Shown: positions 46,078-54,899 of the stretch, piece after piece
Numbering within the stretch: position 1 is the first letter of the stretch
Layout of the letters: every line of letters starts with the position of its first letter
Source of the DNA: Accumulibacter sp.
Lineage (GTDB): Bacteria; Pseudomonadota; Gammaproteobacteria; Burkholderiales; Rhodocyclaceae
Direction: 5' to 3'
DNA length: 59,033 nt
Assembly: GCF_023806635.1 (NCBI RefSeq)
Contig: NZ_JAMTDQ010000097.1
Location: forward strand, 1-59,033
Program-made: the position numbers and the translations under genes
Notes under the pieces: model-generated
The model's database searches: none
What the model saw: the letters and a program-made list of their open reading frames with translations, nothing else
What the model was told of the DNA's origin: nothing

Positions 46078-46276
46078 ATGCTGCTTCCGGCGTGGTGGTT
46101 GGAAAAGCGGTGCGACGGCGCCGACGCACCCGAACCGGGCGGGCCCGGCGAACGACGACCCCTGGGCCATCGGTGGCCCCAGTCGCCGCCAGGGATCGCC
46201 ATTGTAGCGCAGACCCGCGACCGTTCTCCCCGGCGGCAACCGGTGGCCGGCGCGACGATCGAACTGCCTGCCTCGG

Positions 46277-46297
46277 CGTATATCATGGTAATATACG
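46277..46297. promoter_or_regulatory. Palindromic operator upstream of brnT
   Basis: Perfect 7-bp arms CGTATAT and ATATACG flank CATGGTA, ending 3 nt before the brnT start. TATA-like hexamers inside it could be the -10. It fits autorepression by the BrnA antitoxin or BrnTA complex. Confidence 0.6.
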
Positions 46298-46300
46298 GAA

Positions 46301-46600
46301 ATGATCGATCTGACCCGTATCAGCGGTTTCGACTGGGACGACGGCAACGCGCGCAAGAACGAGAAGCATGGCGTCAGCCAGTCCGATGCCGAAGAAGTGT
46401 TCTTCCACCAGCCGCTGTTGTTGCTCGCGGATGCGCGGCACAGCACGCACGAATTGCGCTTCCACGCACTCGGCAAGACGCGGCAGGGGCGGACGCTGCC
46501 CATCACGTTCACGTTGCGCCATGACGGCACGTCGATCCGTGTGATCTCGGCGCGTGACATGCACCGCAACGAAAGGAGCATTTATGAGCAAGCAGTTTAA
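46301..46600 (+). CDS. brnT: BrnT-family ribonuclease toxin
   Basis: A 99-aa RelE-fold toxin of the type II BrnT/BrnA system. The family start is visible (ISGFDWDDGNARKNEKHGVS), followed by AEEVFFHQPLLLLAD and the C-terminal ISARDMHRNERSIYE. BrnT blocks translation by RNA cleavage and is held by BrnA. It overlaps the antitoxin gene by 17 nt and is preceded by a palindromic operator. Toxin-first gene order matches the family. Confidence 0.9.
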   Translation: MIDLTRISGFDWDDGNARKNEKHGVSQSDAEEVFFHQPLLLLADARHSTHELRFHALGKTRQGRTLPITFTLRHDGTSIRVISARDMHRNERSIYEQAV

Positions 46601-46856
46601 GCCGCTGCCAAAGTTCCAGGGCGAGGTGGACGAACGTGCCTTCTGGGAGAGCACGGGAAGCGACTCGACCGAATATCTGGACTGGCGACAGGCCCAGGGC
46701 GTCGTCCTGCCGAACCTGAAACCATCGACCAAGACCATATCGCTGCGCCTGCCGCAACATCTGCTCGACGCAATCAAGGCGGCGGCAAACGCGCGCGACG
46801 TGCCCTATCAGTCGCTGATCAAGGTATGGTTGCAGGAGAAGGTTGAACATCACTGA
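46584..46856 (+). CDS. brnA: BrnA-family (CopG/RHH) antitoxin
   Basis: A 90-aa partner of BrnT. A ribbon-helix-helix motif is readable in TKTISLRLPQHLLDAIKAAA followed by NARDVPYQSLIKVWLQEKV. The N-terminal half (FKPLPKFQGEVDERAFWEST) is the likely toxin-wrapping part. The ATG has AAGGAG upstream within the end of brnT. It should bind the operator at 46277-46297. A general CopG-family antitoxin name is equally acceptable. Confidence 0.85.
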   Translation: MSKQFKPLPKFQGEVDERAFWESTGSDSTEYLDWRQAQGVVLPNLKPSTKTISLRLPQHLLDAIKAAANARDVPYQSLIKVWLQEKVEHH

Positions 46857-46973
46857 AGTGACAAAGAACCGGCGCGCGCTCTGGCACCTGATGAATTCCC
46901 CTTCCAGGTGCGATCCGGCACGGCCCTGACCCCCGCCGGCATGGGCCGTTGCTCCCGATGGCGCCGGCCGGCC

Positions 46974-47558
46974 TCAGCGCATGATGACGTAGCCGACTCG
47001 CCGGGCATGCTCGGCGAGGTCGAACGCGTTCGGGTCGAAATCGTCGCCGAGCCACTCCCGGACGCTCTCGTAATCCTCGGCTGCCGGGTCGCTCCAGGTG
47101 GCGATGAGGTCGGCGTAGCCGTACACGCCGCCGCAGTCCTCGGGCGGACACGCCCCCCTGCCGGCGAGCAGCACGGCGCGCGGCGCCGCCGGGTCGGCCG
47201 GCAGCCGCTTTTCGATGGCGATGCTATGCCACCAGTCGTCACCGAAGTCGTACCAGTAACGGAACTTCCGCTGACCCGACAGCCAGGCGCCGAGTATCGT
47301 GGTGTCTTCGGGAAGCGCCGGTTCGTCATCGTCGAACATGCCGTCCGAGTCAACCGGCATTCCGATCCGCAAGCCGGCGACGCGGAATTCGTGCAGGTGG
47401 GCATCTTCCCAGCCCATGGCCACCTGGATGACCCGGTGCAATTCCTGGAAACTGAGGTCGTCGTCGACCTCGACGCGGCGCCAGATCGCGGGCCGGAAGC
47501 GTTCGAGGGTGATCTTCAGGCGCAGGCGTTCGCGCGGCATGGTCGTTGGCGTGTTCAT
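46974..47558 (-). CDS. Plasmid pRiA4b ORF-3-family protein
   Basis: 194 aa of the pRiA4b ORF-3/IS1096 passenger-protein fold: RLKITLERFRPAIWRRVEVD, FQELHRVIQVAMGWEDAHLH, RYWYDFGDDWWHSIAIEK, and CPPEDCGGVYGY with a conserved acidic patch. Families with this domain occur next to mobile and defence genes; no transposase is present here. Its ATG overlaps the mod stop by 4 nt, making it the last gene of the res-vapC-mod operon. Its function is unknown. Confidence 0.85.
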   Translation of the reverse strand: MNTPTTMPRERLRLKITLERFRPAIWRRVEVDDDLSFQELHRVIQVAMGWEDAHLHEFRVAGLRIGMPVDSDGMFDDDEPALPEDTTILGAWLSGQRKFRYWYDFGDDWWHSIAIEKRLPADPAAPRAVLLAGRGACPPEDCGGVYGYADLIATWSDPAAEDYESVREWLGDDFDPNAFDLAEHARRVGYVIMR

Positions 47559-50203
47559 GGTTGCAGTACCTTGGTCGATTCCTCGCCGAACTGGCTGACG
47601 ACGCGCACCGCCACACGCCTGCCGGTCCGGAAGGGAATGGGATGGGAAACGAAGCCGTACAGGCGGTCGAAGGCTTCGGCGTCGATTTCAATCTTGAGCG
47701 TGTTCTCCAGTTTCCTGCGGGTGCGCGTCTTCGCCACGTCGGACAGGCCACGCTGCCACTTGTCGAACTCGTCCCGGTCGCCGCCACAGAAGAACACCTG
47801 GCGGACCATGAAGCTGGAGCCATCGTAGTCGTCGTCGACCATCCAGTAGGCGATGTCGGCCACCGAGCGCGCCTTGACCTCGTCGCGAATCGGGTCGTAG
47901 AGATCGAGACCGCGGATTTCGACGCGGACCGTATCGCCGTCGCGCTGTAGGGCGATGTCCGGCTCGCCGATGGTGACGAAGGTGGCGGCCTTGCGGTCCT
48001 TCCTCGTCAGGCCGGCCTGCAGCAGGTCGTCGTGCATGCGCACCTTGTCGACGCGGAAACTGCCAGCGCGCTGCCTCTGCACTGAATTCTCGACGTCCGA
48101 CTCGAAGGCGAAGCCGAGAATCAGGAGCCATTGCGCGTCGCCGCGCGCCCGGCAGGCCTTCACCGCGTCGTTCACCGCCTGCCGGCTGACCGGCGCGAAC
48201 TGCGGGCCGAGGTGGATGTAGGCCTTCTGCTCGCCGTCTGCGGCATCGTAATAGCCCTCGGCGTGCAGCGCGCTGTCGGGCAGCGCATCGACGCGGACGA
48301 AGACCGCCATCTCGTTGCGTGCGCCGTTCTTGACGCCGGCGGTCTTCAGGTGCTCGAAGACGCGCGCCTGAAACGCTTCCATCCGCTGGTGGTCGAGGCT
48401 CGCCTGCGCGACATCCTCCGGCGCCAGCGGCTCGTAGCTCTGCAATGTCTCGACGGTGAACGGCCCGGCGACGCGCAGCTTGCCGCGGTCGACCGCCGGC
48501 TGGTCGTAGAGCGTCACCTCCTCTGGCGGTTCGTCGTTGGCCAGCGAGCCGAGGGTGATGCGCTGCACCGTCCTGTAGAGGAAACCGTGCCGCAGATCCC
48601 AGTGCTCGCGCGGCAGGCCCTTCTGCTCGTCCTGCAGTGTGTACCACGGGTAGCTGGCCGTCATCAGCCGCGTCTTGGCGATGTTCAACGCGACGCGCGA
48701 AGTGTCGGTGGTGATCCAGCGGCGACCCCACTGCTCGGCAACGTGGGCCGTCGTGCCGGAACCGCAGGTCGGGTCGAGGACGAGGTCGCCGGGGTCGGTG
48801 GTCATGAGCATGCAGCGCTTGATGATTTCCTCGTTGGTCTGGACGATGTAGACTGGATTGCTCGCTCCACCAAGCCCATCCCACCAATTGGACAGGCGCT
48901 GATAGCCAAAATCATCTAAATAAGACTTGAAGCGAAGCTGGCCTGTTCCAGCGATTAGCCGACCGATTTGCGCAAGCTTGGTCATCCCCGGAGTGCTGCC
49001 ATCGTCGGTAGTTACCTTGGTCTTCCAGCAGTTACCTTTACCGGGGCTGAATATGCGCCCCTCAAAGGAGAATGGGAGGCTTTGATTTCGACGCTCTCCT
49101 CCGCTAGTCATTCGATTCGCTCGAAACAACCTTACCTTCGGGAAGTCTGACGCTAGCCGCTTGGGGCTTAGTCGGTAATCGAACAAGTCGCCGCTCGGAG
49201 TCCTGGCATTAGCCACTGGAAAAGTTGTTCCATCCGGCAATTCGGCAAACTTGTATTCATCCAGCGTTTCGTCATCGAGACCCGTTCGAACAAAGTATGG
49301 ACGAAACTTAGCGATACTAGTGCCTATTGGCTGCCTAGAGTACCAGAGAAGATAGTCATTAATAGATTGGATATAATCGCCTTTCTGAAATCCTTTCTTC
49401 TTAATCAATATCTCCGCAATAAAGCAACTAGAGCCAAAGACCTCGTCTACAACACAGCGAACAAGATGTACATTTTCAGAAGAAATCTGAACAAAGACCG
49501 AGCCCGATGGTGCTAATAGCTCTCTAGCAACCAGCAATCTTTGCTGTAGATAAGCAAGATAGCTGTGAATACCTAATTCCCAAGTATCTCGGAATGCCTT
49601 TACAACCTCTGGTTCGCCGGAGATAGCATCATCAGGATCACCGTCGGGCATAGATGGATTGTCCACACGAATTTGCCAGTTGGACCCGTACTTGATGCCG
49701 TAGGGCGGGTCGATGTAGATCATCTGCACCTGGCCCTTCATTCCCTCGCGTTCGAGCAGGCTGGCCATCACCATCAGGCTGTCGCCCTGGATCAGGCGGT
49801 TGGCCCAGCGGTCGGCGTGACGGTAATAGCTCTGCGGCTTGTCGAGTTCGTCGACGTCCTTGTAGTTGGCGAACAGTTCGTCGACGAAGAGATCGGCCTG
49901 GTGGTCGGCTGCACGGCGCAGCGTATAGAGGCGCTGGATCAGCTTCTCCGGGGCAATGTGTTCGGTGCGGTAGAGCGAGCGGATGTCGACTTCCAGATGT
50001 TCGTCGCGATCAGCGGCGCCGTATTTCTCCAGCCAGTACAGTTCGGGGTCCTGGCCGCGCTGCGTCACCGGATTGAGCGGCCACCTCGCCTCGGTCTGGC
50101 GGGCTGCCTCGCTCTCCTGCTCGCAACCGGCTTCTTCCTGGCTCGGGATGCGCGTGCGCCTGGCGTTGCGGTGCTTCAGGCTGTCGATCTTCTTGTCGGT
50201 CAT
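47555..50203 (-). CDS. mod: Type III restriction-modification methyltransferase (Mod)
   Basis: 882 aa; a DNA N6-adenine methyltransferase (beta class) that gives target specificity to a type III system. Motif IV is DPPYG (about 164-168), followed by a target-recognition region (about 175-450) and motif I DPTCGSGTTAHVAEQWGRR (about 474). A long C-terminal domain (about 530-882) follows. DNA coding for residues about 175-450 (roughly 48870-49680) is clearly richer in A/T than either flank, with sharp borders. The start overlaps the vapC stop by 4 nt and the stop overlaps the next ORF by 4 nt. It needs Res for cleavage. Confidence 0.92.
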   Translation of the reverse strand: MTDKKIDSLKHRNARRTRIPSQEEAGCEQESEAARQTEARWPLNPVTQRGQDPELYWLEKYGAADRDEHLEVDIRSLYRTEHIAPEKLIQRLYTLRRAADHQADLFVDELFANYKDVDELDKPQSYYRHADRWANRLIQGDSLMVMASLLEREGMKGQVQMIYIDPPYGIKYGSNWQIRVDNPSMPDGDPDDAISGEPEVVKAFRDTWELGIHSYLAYLQQRLLVARELLAPSGSVFVQISSENVHLVRCVVDEVFGSSCFIAEILIKKKGFQKGDYIQSINDYLLWYSRQPIGTSIAKFRPYFVRTGLDDETLDEYKFAELPDGTTFPVANARTPSGDLFDYRLSPKRLASDFPKVRLFRANRMTSGGERRNQSLPFSFEGRIFSPGKGNCWKTKVTTDDGSTPGMTKLAQIGRLIAGTGQLRFKSYLDDFGYQRLSNWWDGLGGASNPVYIVQTNEEIIKRCMLMTTDPGDLVLDPTCGSGTTAHVAEQWGRRWITTDTSRVALNIAKTRLMTASYPWYTLQDEQKGLPREHWDLRHGFLYRTVQRITLGSLANDEPPEEVTLYDQPAVDRGKLRVAGPFTVETLQSYEPLAPEDVAQASLDHQRMEAFQARVFEHLKTAGVKNGARNEMAVFVRVDALPDSALHAEGYYDAADGEQKAYIHLGPQFAPVSRQAVNDAVKACRARGDAQWLLILGFAFESDVENSVQRQRAGSFRVDKVRMHDDLLQAGLTRKDRKAATFVTIGEPDIALQRDGDTVRVEIRGLDLYDPIRDEVKARSVADIAYWMVDDDYDGSSFMVRQVFFCGGDRDEFDKWQRGLSDVAKTRTRRKLENTLKIEIDAEAFDRLYGFVSHPIPFRTGRRVAVRVVSQFGEESTKVLQP

Positions 50204-50607
50204 GGCGTGGTCCAGTCTTCGAGCGTCAGGCCGCTGACGCGGTCAAACTCGCCGGTGTTGTTGGTCACCAGGGCGATGCCCAGGGCTTGCGCGTGCGCGG
50301 CAATCCAAAGGTCGTTGGGGCCGATGGTGCGGCCGGCCTTCTCCAGTTCCCCGCGGATTGCGCCGTAGCGTGTGCCGACGCGCTCGTCGACGCCGATCAC
50401 CGGGATGATCGCCCGCACCCTGGCGAGAATCTCCAGCGAGCGGGTCCGCTGTTGCGACTTTTCGGCGCCGAGCATCAGCTCGCCCCAAGTGATCACCGAC
50501 ATGGCCGCCTGACCCGGCGGCAAGGCGTCGATGCGCTCGGGCACCCCGGGCTTGCCCTTCTTGTAGGCGATGCAGATGTTGGTGTCGAGAAGGTAGCGGG
50601 GCGTCAT
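50200..50607 (-). CDS. vapC: VapC-family PIN-domain toxin
   Basis: A 135-aa PIN ribonuclease of the tRNA-fMet-cleaving VapC type, by resemblance. The metal ligands are in place: D8 (YLLDTN), E43 (ITWGELMLGAEKS), D99 (IGPNDLWIAAHA), then VTNNTGEFDRV and the closing LEDW. No vapB gene precedes it. Instead the preceding gene is res, whose C-terminus resembles a VapB tail, and the two overlap by 4 nt. The vapC stop overlaps the mod start by 4 nt. Confidence 0.9.
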   Translation of the reverse strand: MTPRYLLDTNICIAYKKGKPGVPERIDALPPGQAAMSVITWGELMLGAEKSQQRTRSLEILARVRAIIPVIGVDERVGTRYGAIRGELEKAGRTIGPNDLWIAAHAQALGIALVTNNTGEFDRVSGLTLEDWTTP

Positions 50608-53600
50608 TCGAAGGGCTCGCGCTGTTCGAAGAGCGGTGGATCTTCCCGGCCCTCGAGGTAGAAATCATCGGGCAGACTGGCCAGCAGCCGCAGGGCTTCG
50701 CCGAGCGTATCCGGGGCGGCATCGATTTCCTCGACGATGCGCCGGATGGCCCGGGTCAGCGCCGGCTTGATGTCGTCGATCTCCGTGATCTCGGCAAAGT
50801 ACCACGGCGGCAGCCCGAGCTGGCCGCGCGCGTTGTTGACGGCGGGCAGCCAGCGTTCGCGTACCGCCCAGCGCTTGAGTTCCTTGTCCTGGTTGAAGCC
50901 GCTGATCTCGAGGATCAGGTTGCCGCTGCGCAGCTTCGGGGTGCGCAGCCGGATCAGGTAGTCGGGCAGGTAGCTGCGCTCCTTGCCGCCGCTGACGTAG
51001 GGAATGCGGAAATCGAGGAAGGCGTTCTTGACGTAACTCTCGACCGCCGGCAGCTTTTCCAGCGTCTTCGCGGCGATCTGCTCCCAGGTGCCGGTGTCGG
51101 CGACGACCAGATTGACGTGACTCTTCTTCGTCGGCCAGGTCTTGCGGCTGCTGCGGCCGAAGACGTGCCGCGTGCTGCCCTGCGGGTTGTAGTGGTTGAG
51201 GATCGGCAGCACGCGCTGAGATTCGGCGGCCTGGGCAACGATGCCGCGGTTGATGCTCTCGACGACCGGCTGCGGGTCTTCGTAGATCACCAGGCGCTTG
51301 TAGATCGGGTCGTCCTCGCCGACGACTTGCAGCTTTTCCTCGTACCAGCGCTCGACGATGTGCCTGACCTGCTGGAAGAGACGCAGGTCGGCGCGCTGCG
51401 CTTCGTCGCCATGGATCCGGCGCAGGTAGTCGCGCGTCAGCTTGTAGATCACCGTCTGCTCGCGCAGTTCGTCGAGTTGGAGGCGCATCGTCTGGCGATC
51501 TTCGGAGACGGCCGTGCCAAGCGTCGTTTCCAGCGGCAGCCGGGTGGTATCGAGGCGATAGTCGGGCGTGCGGCTGAAGTCGGCGGCGAGGCGGTCGCTG
51601 TCGGTCTGCAGGCGGTAGCCGACCAGATTGGGAAAGCGGATCTCGAGGCTGGCGCGTTCGTGCAGTGCACGCAGCGTGGCGTACTGCGGCGGGTCGACGT
51701 GGCTGCTCCTACCGGCCTGGAACAGCTTGAAGGGGATGCCGATGATGTGCGCGTACTCGGGCGGGAACTTGCCGGTCTTCGGGTCGGTAAAGTAGTGGCG
51801 GCGGCGCAGCGCCCGGCCCGCAACCTGTTCGCAGAGCAGTTGCGAGCCGAAGGCGCGCAATCCCATGACGTGCGTGACGGTGTTGGCATCCCAGCCTTCG
51901 CTGAGCATCGACACCGAGACGACGCAGCGAATGTGTGCGCCGAGGGTGTCCGGCTTGCCGACGGTATTGACCACTTCGCGCAGCAGTTGCGCGTCGCTCA
52001 GTTCCTCGACGCCGCGCTCGGGGTGGCGGAGGCGGTATTGACGCTTGAAGCGCTCGATCTCGGGCGCGAACACCTTCTTGAATCCTTCGTCGATCTGGCC
52101 CGAGTGTTCGAGGGCATCGCTGTCGATCAGCAGGGTCGGCGGTCGCGCCAGCGGCCGCTCCGTATCCCGGTCGAAATTCGAGAACAGCGGGAAGCGGCCG
52201 GGAACGGCGCTGCGCTCGCCATTCTGGTCCACGCGTTCGTAACCGGCAATCTCCTTGAAGACTTCGCGCGAGACGGCAGTGTTGCCGCAGACGACGATGA
52301 AGACCGGCGGCGCCGTGAACAGGTCGGCTTTCAGTTCGCCCCGCCGGCGCAGACCGCGCTCGTATTCGTCGTAGTGGGCATAGAACTGGTCGAGCGCCTG
52401 CCTGACCAGCGCCGGCAGGTTCGGCGCTGCCTCGCCGGCGGCGGCTTCCTTCGCCTCACGGCGCTGCAAGCGCTGCCCCTTGCGCGGGAGTTCGGTCTTG
52501 CAGTTCTCGTAGAGGTTCTTCAGTACCGGCTCGCCGATCGCCTGGCTGCTGTCGTCGATCGGCAGAAAGGGGATCTTGACCAGGCCGGCTTCGATCGCTT
52601 CGATCAGGCCGAAATCGCTGACCACCCAGGGAAACAGAGCGTACGCGGGAAAGCCGGAGCCGGAGAGGTAGAACGGCGTCGCCGACAGGTCATGGACGGC
52701 CCGCACCTGGAAGCGTCGGGCACAGGCACGCAGGCCGGAGAACCAGACGGCAGCGCGCTCGTTCTCGGTGGCCGAATTGTCGAGTTCGGTGTCGCGACCT
52801 CTGGCGCGCGGGAGGTAGCAATGGTGCGCCTCGTCATTGATCACCAGCAGCCGGCGCCCGGCCTTGAAGCCACCAAGAACGCGGCGCAGCATCTGGCTTT
52901 CGTCCTCGCGGCTCTCGACCTTCCTGCCATCGTCGCCGAGCTTGCCATCGAAGGGCGTGCGCTTGTTGCCGCCGAGCACACGTGGCAGGAATTCGTGGTA
53001 GTTGGTGATGACCAGCCGGTGAGCGAGTTCGCCGAGGGCGTGCTGGTAGGCCGCTGGCACCAGATGGCGCTGGCGATAGTAGTCCGCAGCGGCCGACGGC
53101 TGCTGGCTGTGGCCGTCCGGCAGCAGAACGTTGAGGCGATCGCGGATGGTGATGCCCGGTGCCAGGACCAGGAAGTAGTCGACGTAGCGCGTATCGTTGC
53201 GGTACTCGCGGCGATTGAAGTAGTGATAGAGGATCAGGCAGGCCATGACCACGGTCTTGCCGCAGCCGGTAGCCATCTTGAAGGCGATGCGCGGCAGGTG
53301 GTTGGCCGGATCGTCGCTCGCCGTCGCCTGTCGTTGCCGCAACTGGTTCTGGACATGCGTGCCGGTGTTCGATTTCTCGGCCACTTCGTTCAGCCAGATG
53401 GCGGCCTCGACCGCTTCCTGCTGTGCGAAGAACAGCTTCTGATGCGCCGCCCGCTCGGGGTTGGCGAACCAGTACTGCAGGAGATCGCGGGTGACGCGGC
53501 TGCTGACGCCGCGGTAGCCGGCTTGCCGCCAGGAACGCAGCTCGTCGCGCAGCGTATTGATCAAATGCTCGCCGTACAACGTCGGGAAATCGTTGAGGTC

Positions 53601-53774
53601 GAAAATGCTGCCCTGGTCAGGCTGGCCGATCGGCACCTGCGGCACGTCCGCGGTGAAGATGCGGCGACCGGGACGAACGTCGCGATAGTTGAGGTTTCCC
53701 TGCGCATCGGTGGCGTAGTGCCGGGTTGGTTCCTCGTAGGGCGAGTTCAGGATCGGGTTGTCGGCGGAAGCCAT
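50604..53774 (-). CDS. res: Type III restriction enzyme (Res) with VapB-like C-terminal tail
   Basis: 1056 aa; a BPTD_3080-like type III restriction endonuclease subunit. The superfamily 2 motor has MATGCGKT (about 171), LVINDEAHHCYLP (about 310), DLSATPFYL, SVSMLSEGWDANTVTHVMGL and QVAGRALRRR. The nuclease region (about 938-965) shows LPDYLIRLR and NLILEISGF, a variant PD-ExK. The last 20 or so residues (DDFYLEGREDPP...QREPF) match the C-terminal toxin-binding tail of VapB antitoxins. The ATG of MASADN is used; a TTG two codons earlier is possible. It is the first gene of the operon. Confidence 0.87.
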   Translation of the reverse strand: MASADNPILNSPYEEPTRHYATDAQGNLNYRDVRPGRRIFTADVPQVPIGQPDQGSIFDLNDFPTLYGEHLINTLRDELRSWRQAGYRGVSSRVTRDLLQYWFANPERAAHQKLFFAQQEAVEAAIWLNEVAEKSNTGTHVQNQLRQRQATASDDPANHLPRIAFKMATGCGKTVVMACLILYHYFNRREYRNDTRYVDYFLVLAPGITIRDRLNVLLPDGHSQQPSAAADYYRQRHLVPAAYQHALGELAHRLVITNYHEFLPRVLGGNKRTPFDGKLGDDGRKVESREDESQMLRRVLGGFKAGRRLLVINDEAHHCYLPRARGRDTELDNSATENERAAVWFSGLRACARRFQVRAVHDLSATPFYLSGSGFPAYALFPWVVSDFGLIEAIEAGLVKIPFLPIDDSSQAIGEPVLKNLYENCKTELPRKGQRLQRREAKEAAAGEAAPNLPALVRQALDQFYAHYDEYERGLRRRGELKADLFTAPPVFIVVCGNTAVSREVFKEIAGYERVDQNGERSAVPGRFPLFSNFDRDTERPLARPPTLLIDSDALEHSGQIDEGFKKVFAPEIERFKRQYRLRHPERGVEELSDAQLLREVVNTVGKPDTLGAHIRCVVSVSMLSEGWDANTVTHVMGLRAFGSQLLCEQVAGRALRRRHYFTDPKTGKFPPEYAHIIGIPFKLFQAGRSSHVDPPQYATLRALHERASLEIRFPNLVGYRLQTDSDRLAADFSRTPDYRLDTTRLPLETTLGTAVSEDRQTMRLQLDELREQTVIYKLTRDYLRRIHGDEAQRADLRLFQQVRHIVERWYEEKLQVVGEDDPIYKRLVIYEDPQPVVESINRGIVAQAAESQRVLPILNHYNPQGSTRHVFGRSSRKTWPTKKSHVNLVVADTGTWEQIAAKTLEKLPAVESYVKNAFLDFRIPYVSGGKERSYLPDYLIRLRTPKLRSGNLILEISGFNQDKELKRWAVRERWLPAVNNARGQLGLPPWYFAEITEIDDIKPALTRAIRRIVEEIDAAPDTLGEALRLLASLPDDFYLEGREDPPLFEQREPFE

Positions 53775-54024
53775 GGGCAAGAGGGGTGACAGGCGGGGAG
53801 GTGAGGGATTCTAGCAGCCCCTGCTGGCTGTCGCCCGTGCCGTGCGGCGAAGGCGGTCGACGCGCAACCGCCCTCGTTGTCGCTGGGCGGCGGACATGAA
53901 CTCCTGCCGCGCATCGCCGTCGAAGCGCTGCGAGCAGCCAGCTTCCGGACAGTAGGACGGTCGTGTCGCTGCCGCCTGGGACACTGCCCACCCTCCCCCC
54001 AACCCGCGATCCGAAGGACACTCC

Positions 54025-54612
54025 ATGCCAGCCCTTGCCAGCGAAGCACTCGATCAGCTTTTCCTCAACGCCCGCACGCACAACGCCTTCCGGCCCGAGC
54101 CGATCGCCGAGGCCACCCTGCGGCAGCTCTACGACCTGATGAAGTGGGGACCGACGTCGATGAACTGCCAGCCGGCACGACTGGTCTTCGTCACCAGCCC
54201 GCAAGGCAAGGCGCTGCTGGCGCCGGCGCTGTCGCCCGGCAACCTGGAGAAGACGCTGGCGGCGCCGGTGACGGTGATCATCGCCACCGACAGCCTGTTC
54301 CACGAACATCTGCCGACGATGTTTCCCGCCTACGACGCGCGACCAATGTTCGCCGCCAACGCCGAACTGGCCGCCAGCACCGCCTTTCGCAACGGCACGC
54401 TGCAGGGCGCCTACCTGATCCTGGCAGCGCGCGCACTCGGCCTCGACTGCGGCCCGATGTCCGGCTTCGACGCCGGCAAGCTCAACGCCGCCTTCTTCGC
54501 CGACGGGCGTCATCAGGTCAACTTCCTCTGCAACCTCGGCATCGGCGACCCCGCCGGCCTGCATCCGCGGGGACCGCGACTCGCCTTCGACGAGGCCTGC
54601 CGGATCGTCTGA
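54025..54612 (+). CDS. RutE/HadB-like nitroreductase family protein
   Basis: A 195-aa FMN-dependent oxidoreductase. [20 protein letters not shown] at the start, [16 protein letters not shown] and [12 protein letters not shown] match the malonic semialdehyde reductase (RutE)/HadB branch. No pyrimidine-degradation (rut) genes are adjacent, so the substrate may be a different aldehyde or quinone. The ATG follows AAGGAC. It is preceded by a 250-nt gap after res with no recognisable feature. Confidence 0.88.
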   Translation: MPALASEALDQLFLNARTHNAFRPEPIAEATLRQLYDLMKWGPTSMNCQPARLVFVTSPQGKALLAPALSPGNLEKTLAAPVTVIIATDSLFHEHLPTMFPAYDARPMFAANAELAASTAFRNGTLQGAYLILAARALGLDCGPMSGFDAGKLNAAFFADGRHQVNFLCNLGIGDPAGLHPRGPRLAFDEACRIV

Positions 54613-54709
54613 GCGGCCGTGCGGACGGGCCAGCACGTGCCAGCAGCGCCGCAGGGCTGCAAGCGACGACGGCCTCACACCCCGGCGTGCGGCCCGCAGC
54701 GGTCGGTGG

Positions 54710-54726
54710 TGTCGGATTCCTTTACA
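54710..54726 (+). promoter_or_regulatory. Candidate activator site upstream of PEP-CTERM gene 2
   Basis: TGTCGGATTCCTTTACA matches the site at 23420 at 11 of 17 positions, including both ends (TGTCG and ACA). It lies 91 bp upstream of the sigma-54 element, one helical turn farther than the first site. The binding protein is unknown. Confidence 0.35.
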
Positions 54727-54800
54727 TCAGCCGCCTTCCTGCCTCGCCAGTAATTGTCTGAAGTATTTCAAAACAGCAACTTATACGCAGCACCTGATCG

Positions 54801-54816
54801 TGGCACGGCACTTGCT
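54801..54816 (+). promoter_or_regulatory. Sigma-54-type promoter of PEP-CTERM gene 2
   Basis: TGGCACG-gcac-TTGCT matches the -24/-12 consensus exactly. The predicted start near 54827 gives a leader of about 73 nt. Confidence 0.8.
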
Positions 54817-54899
54817 TTTCACAGACTGCGGCAGCCCGAGGGGTTGCCAGACCAATCAGCAATCGAGCACCGGCAGCACACGACAAGGAGATCGCAGGA

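Noticed and set aside
43213-46524. A 1103-codon open frame on the plus strand
   Set aside because: Antisense to the helicase gene, with no domain signature; it also crosses the brnT region.
46974-47558. Insertion sequence suggested by the IS1096-passenger similarity
   Set aside because: No transposase, terminal inverted repeats or target duplications are visible; the domain alone does not indicate an IS.
51117-53789. An 890-codon open frame on the plus strand
   Set aside because: Antisense to res; no family motif could be found.
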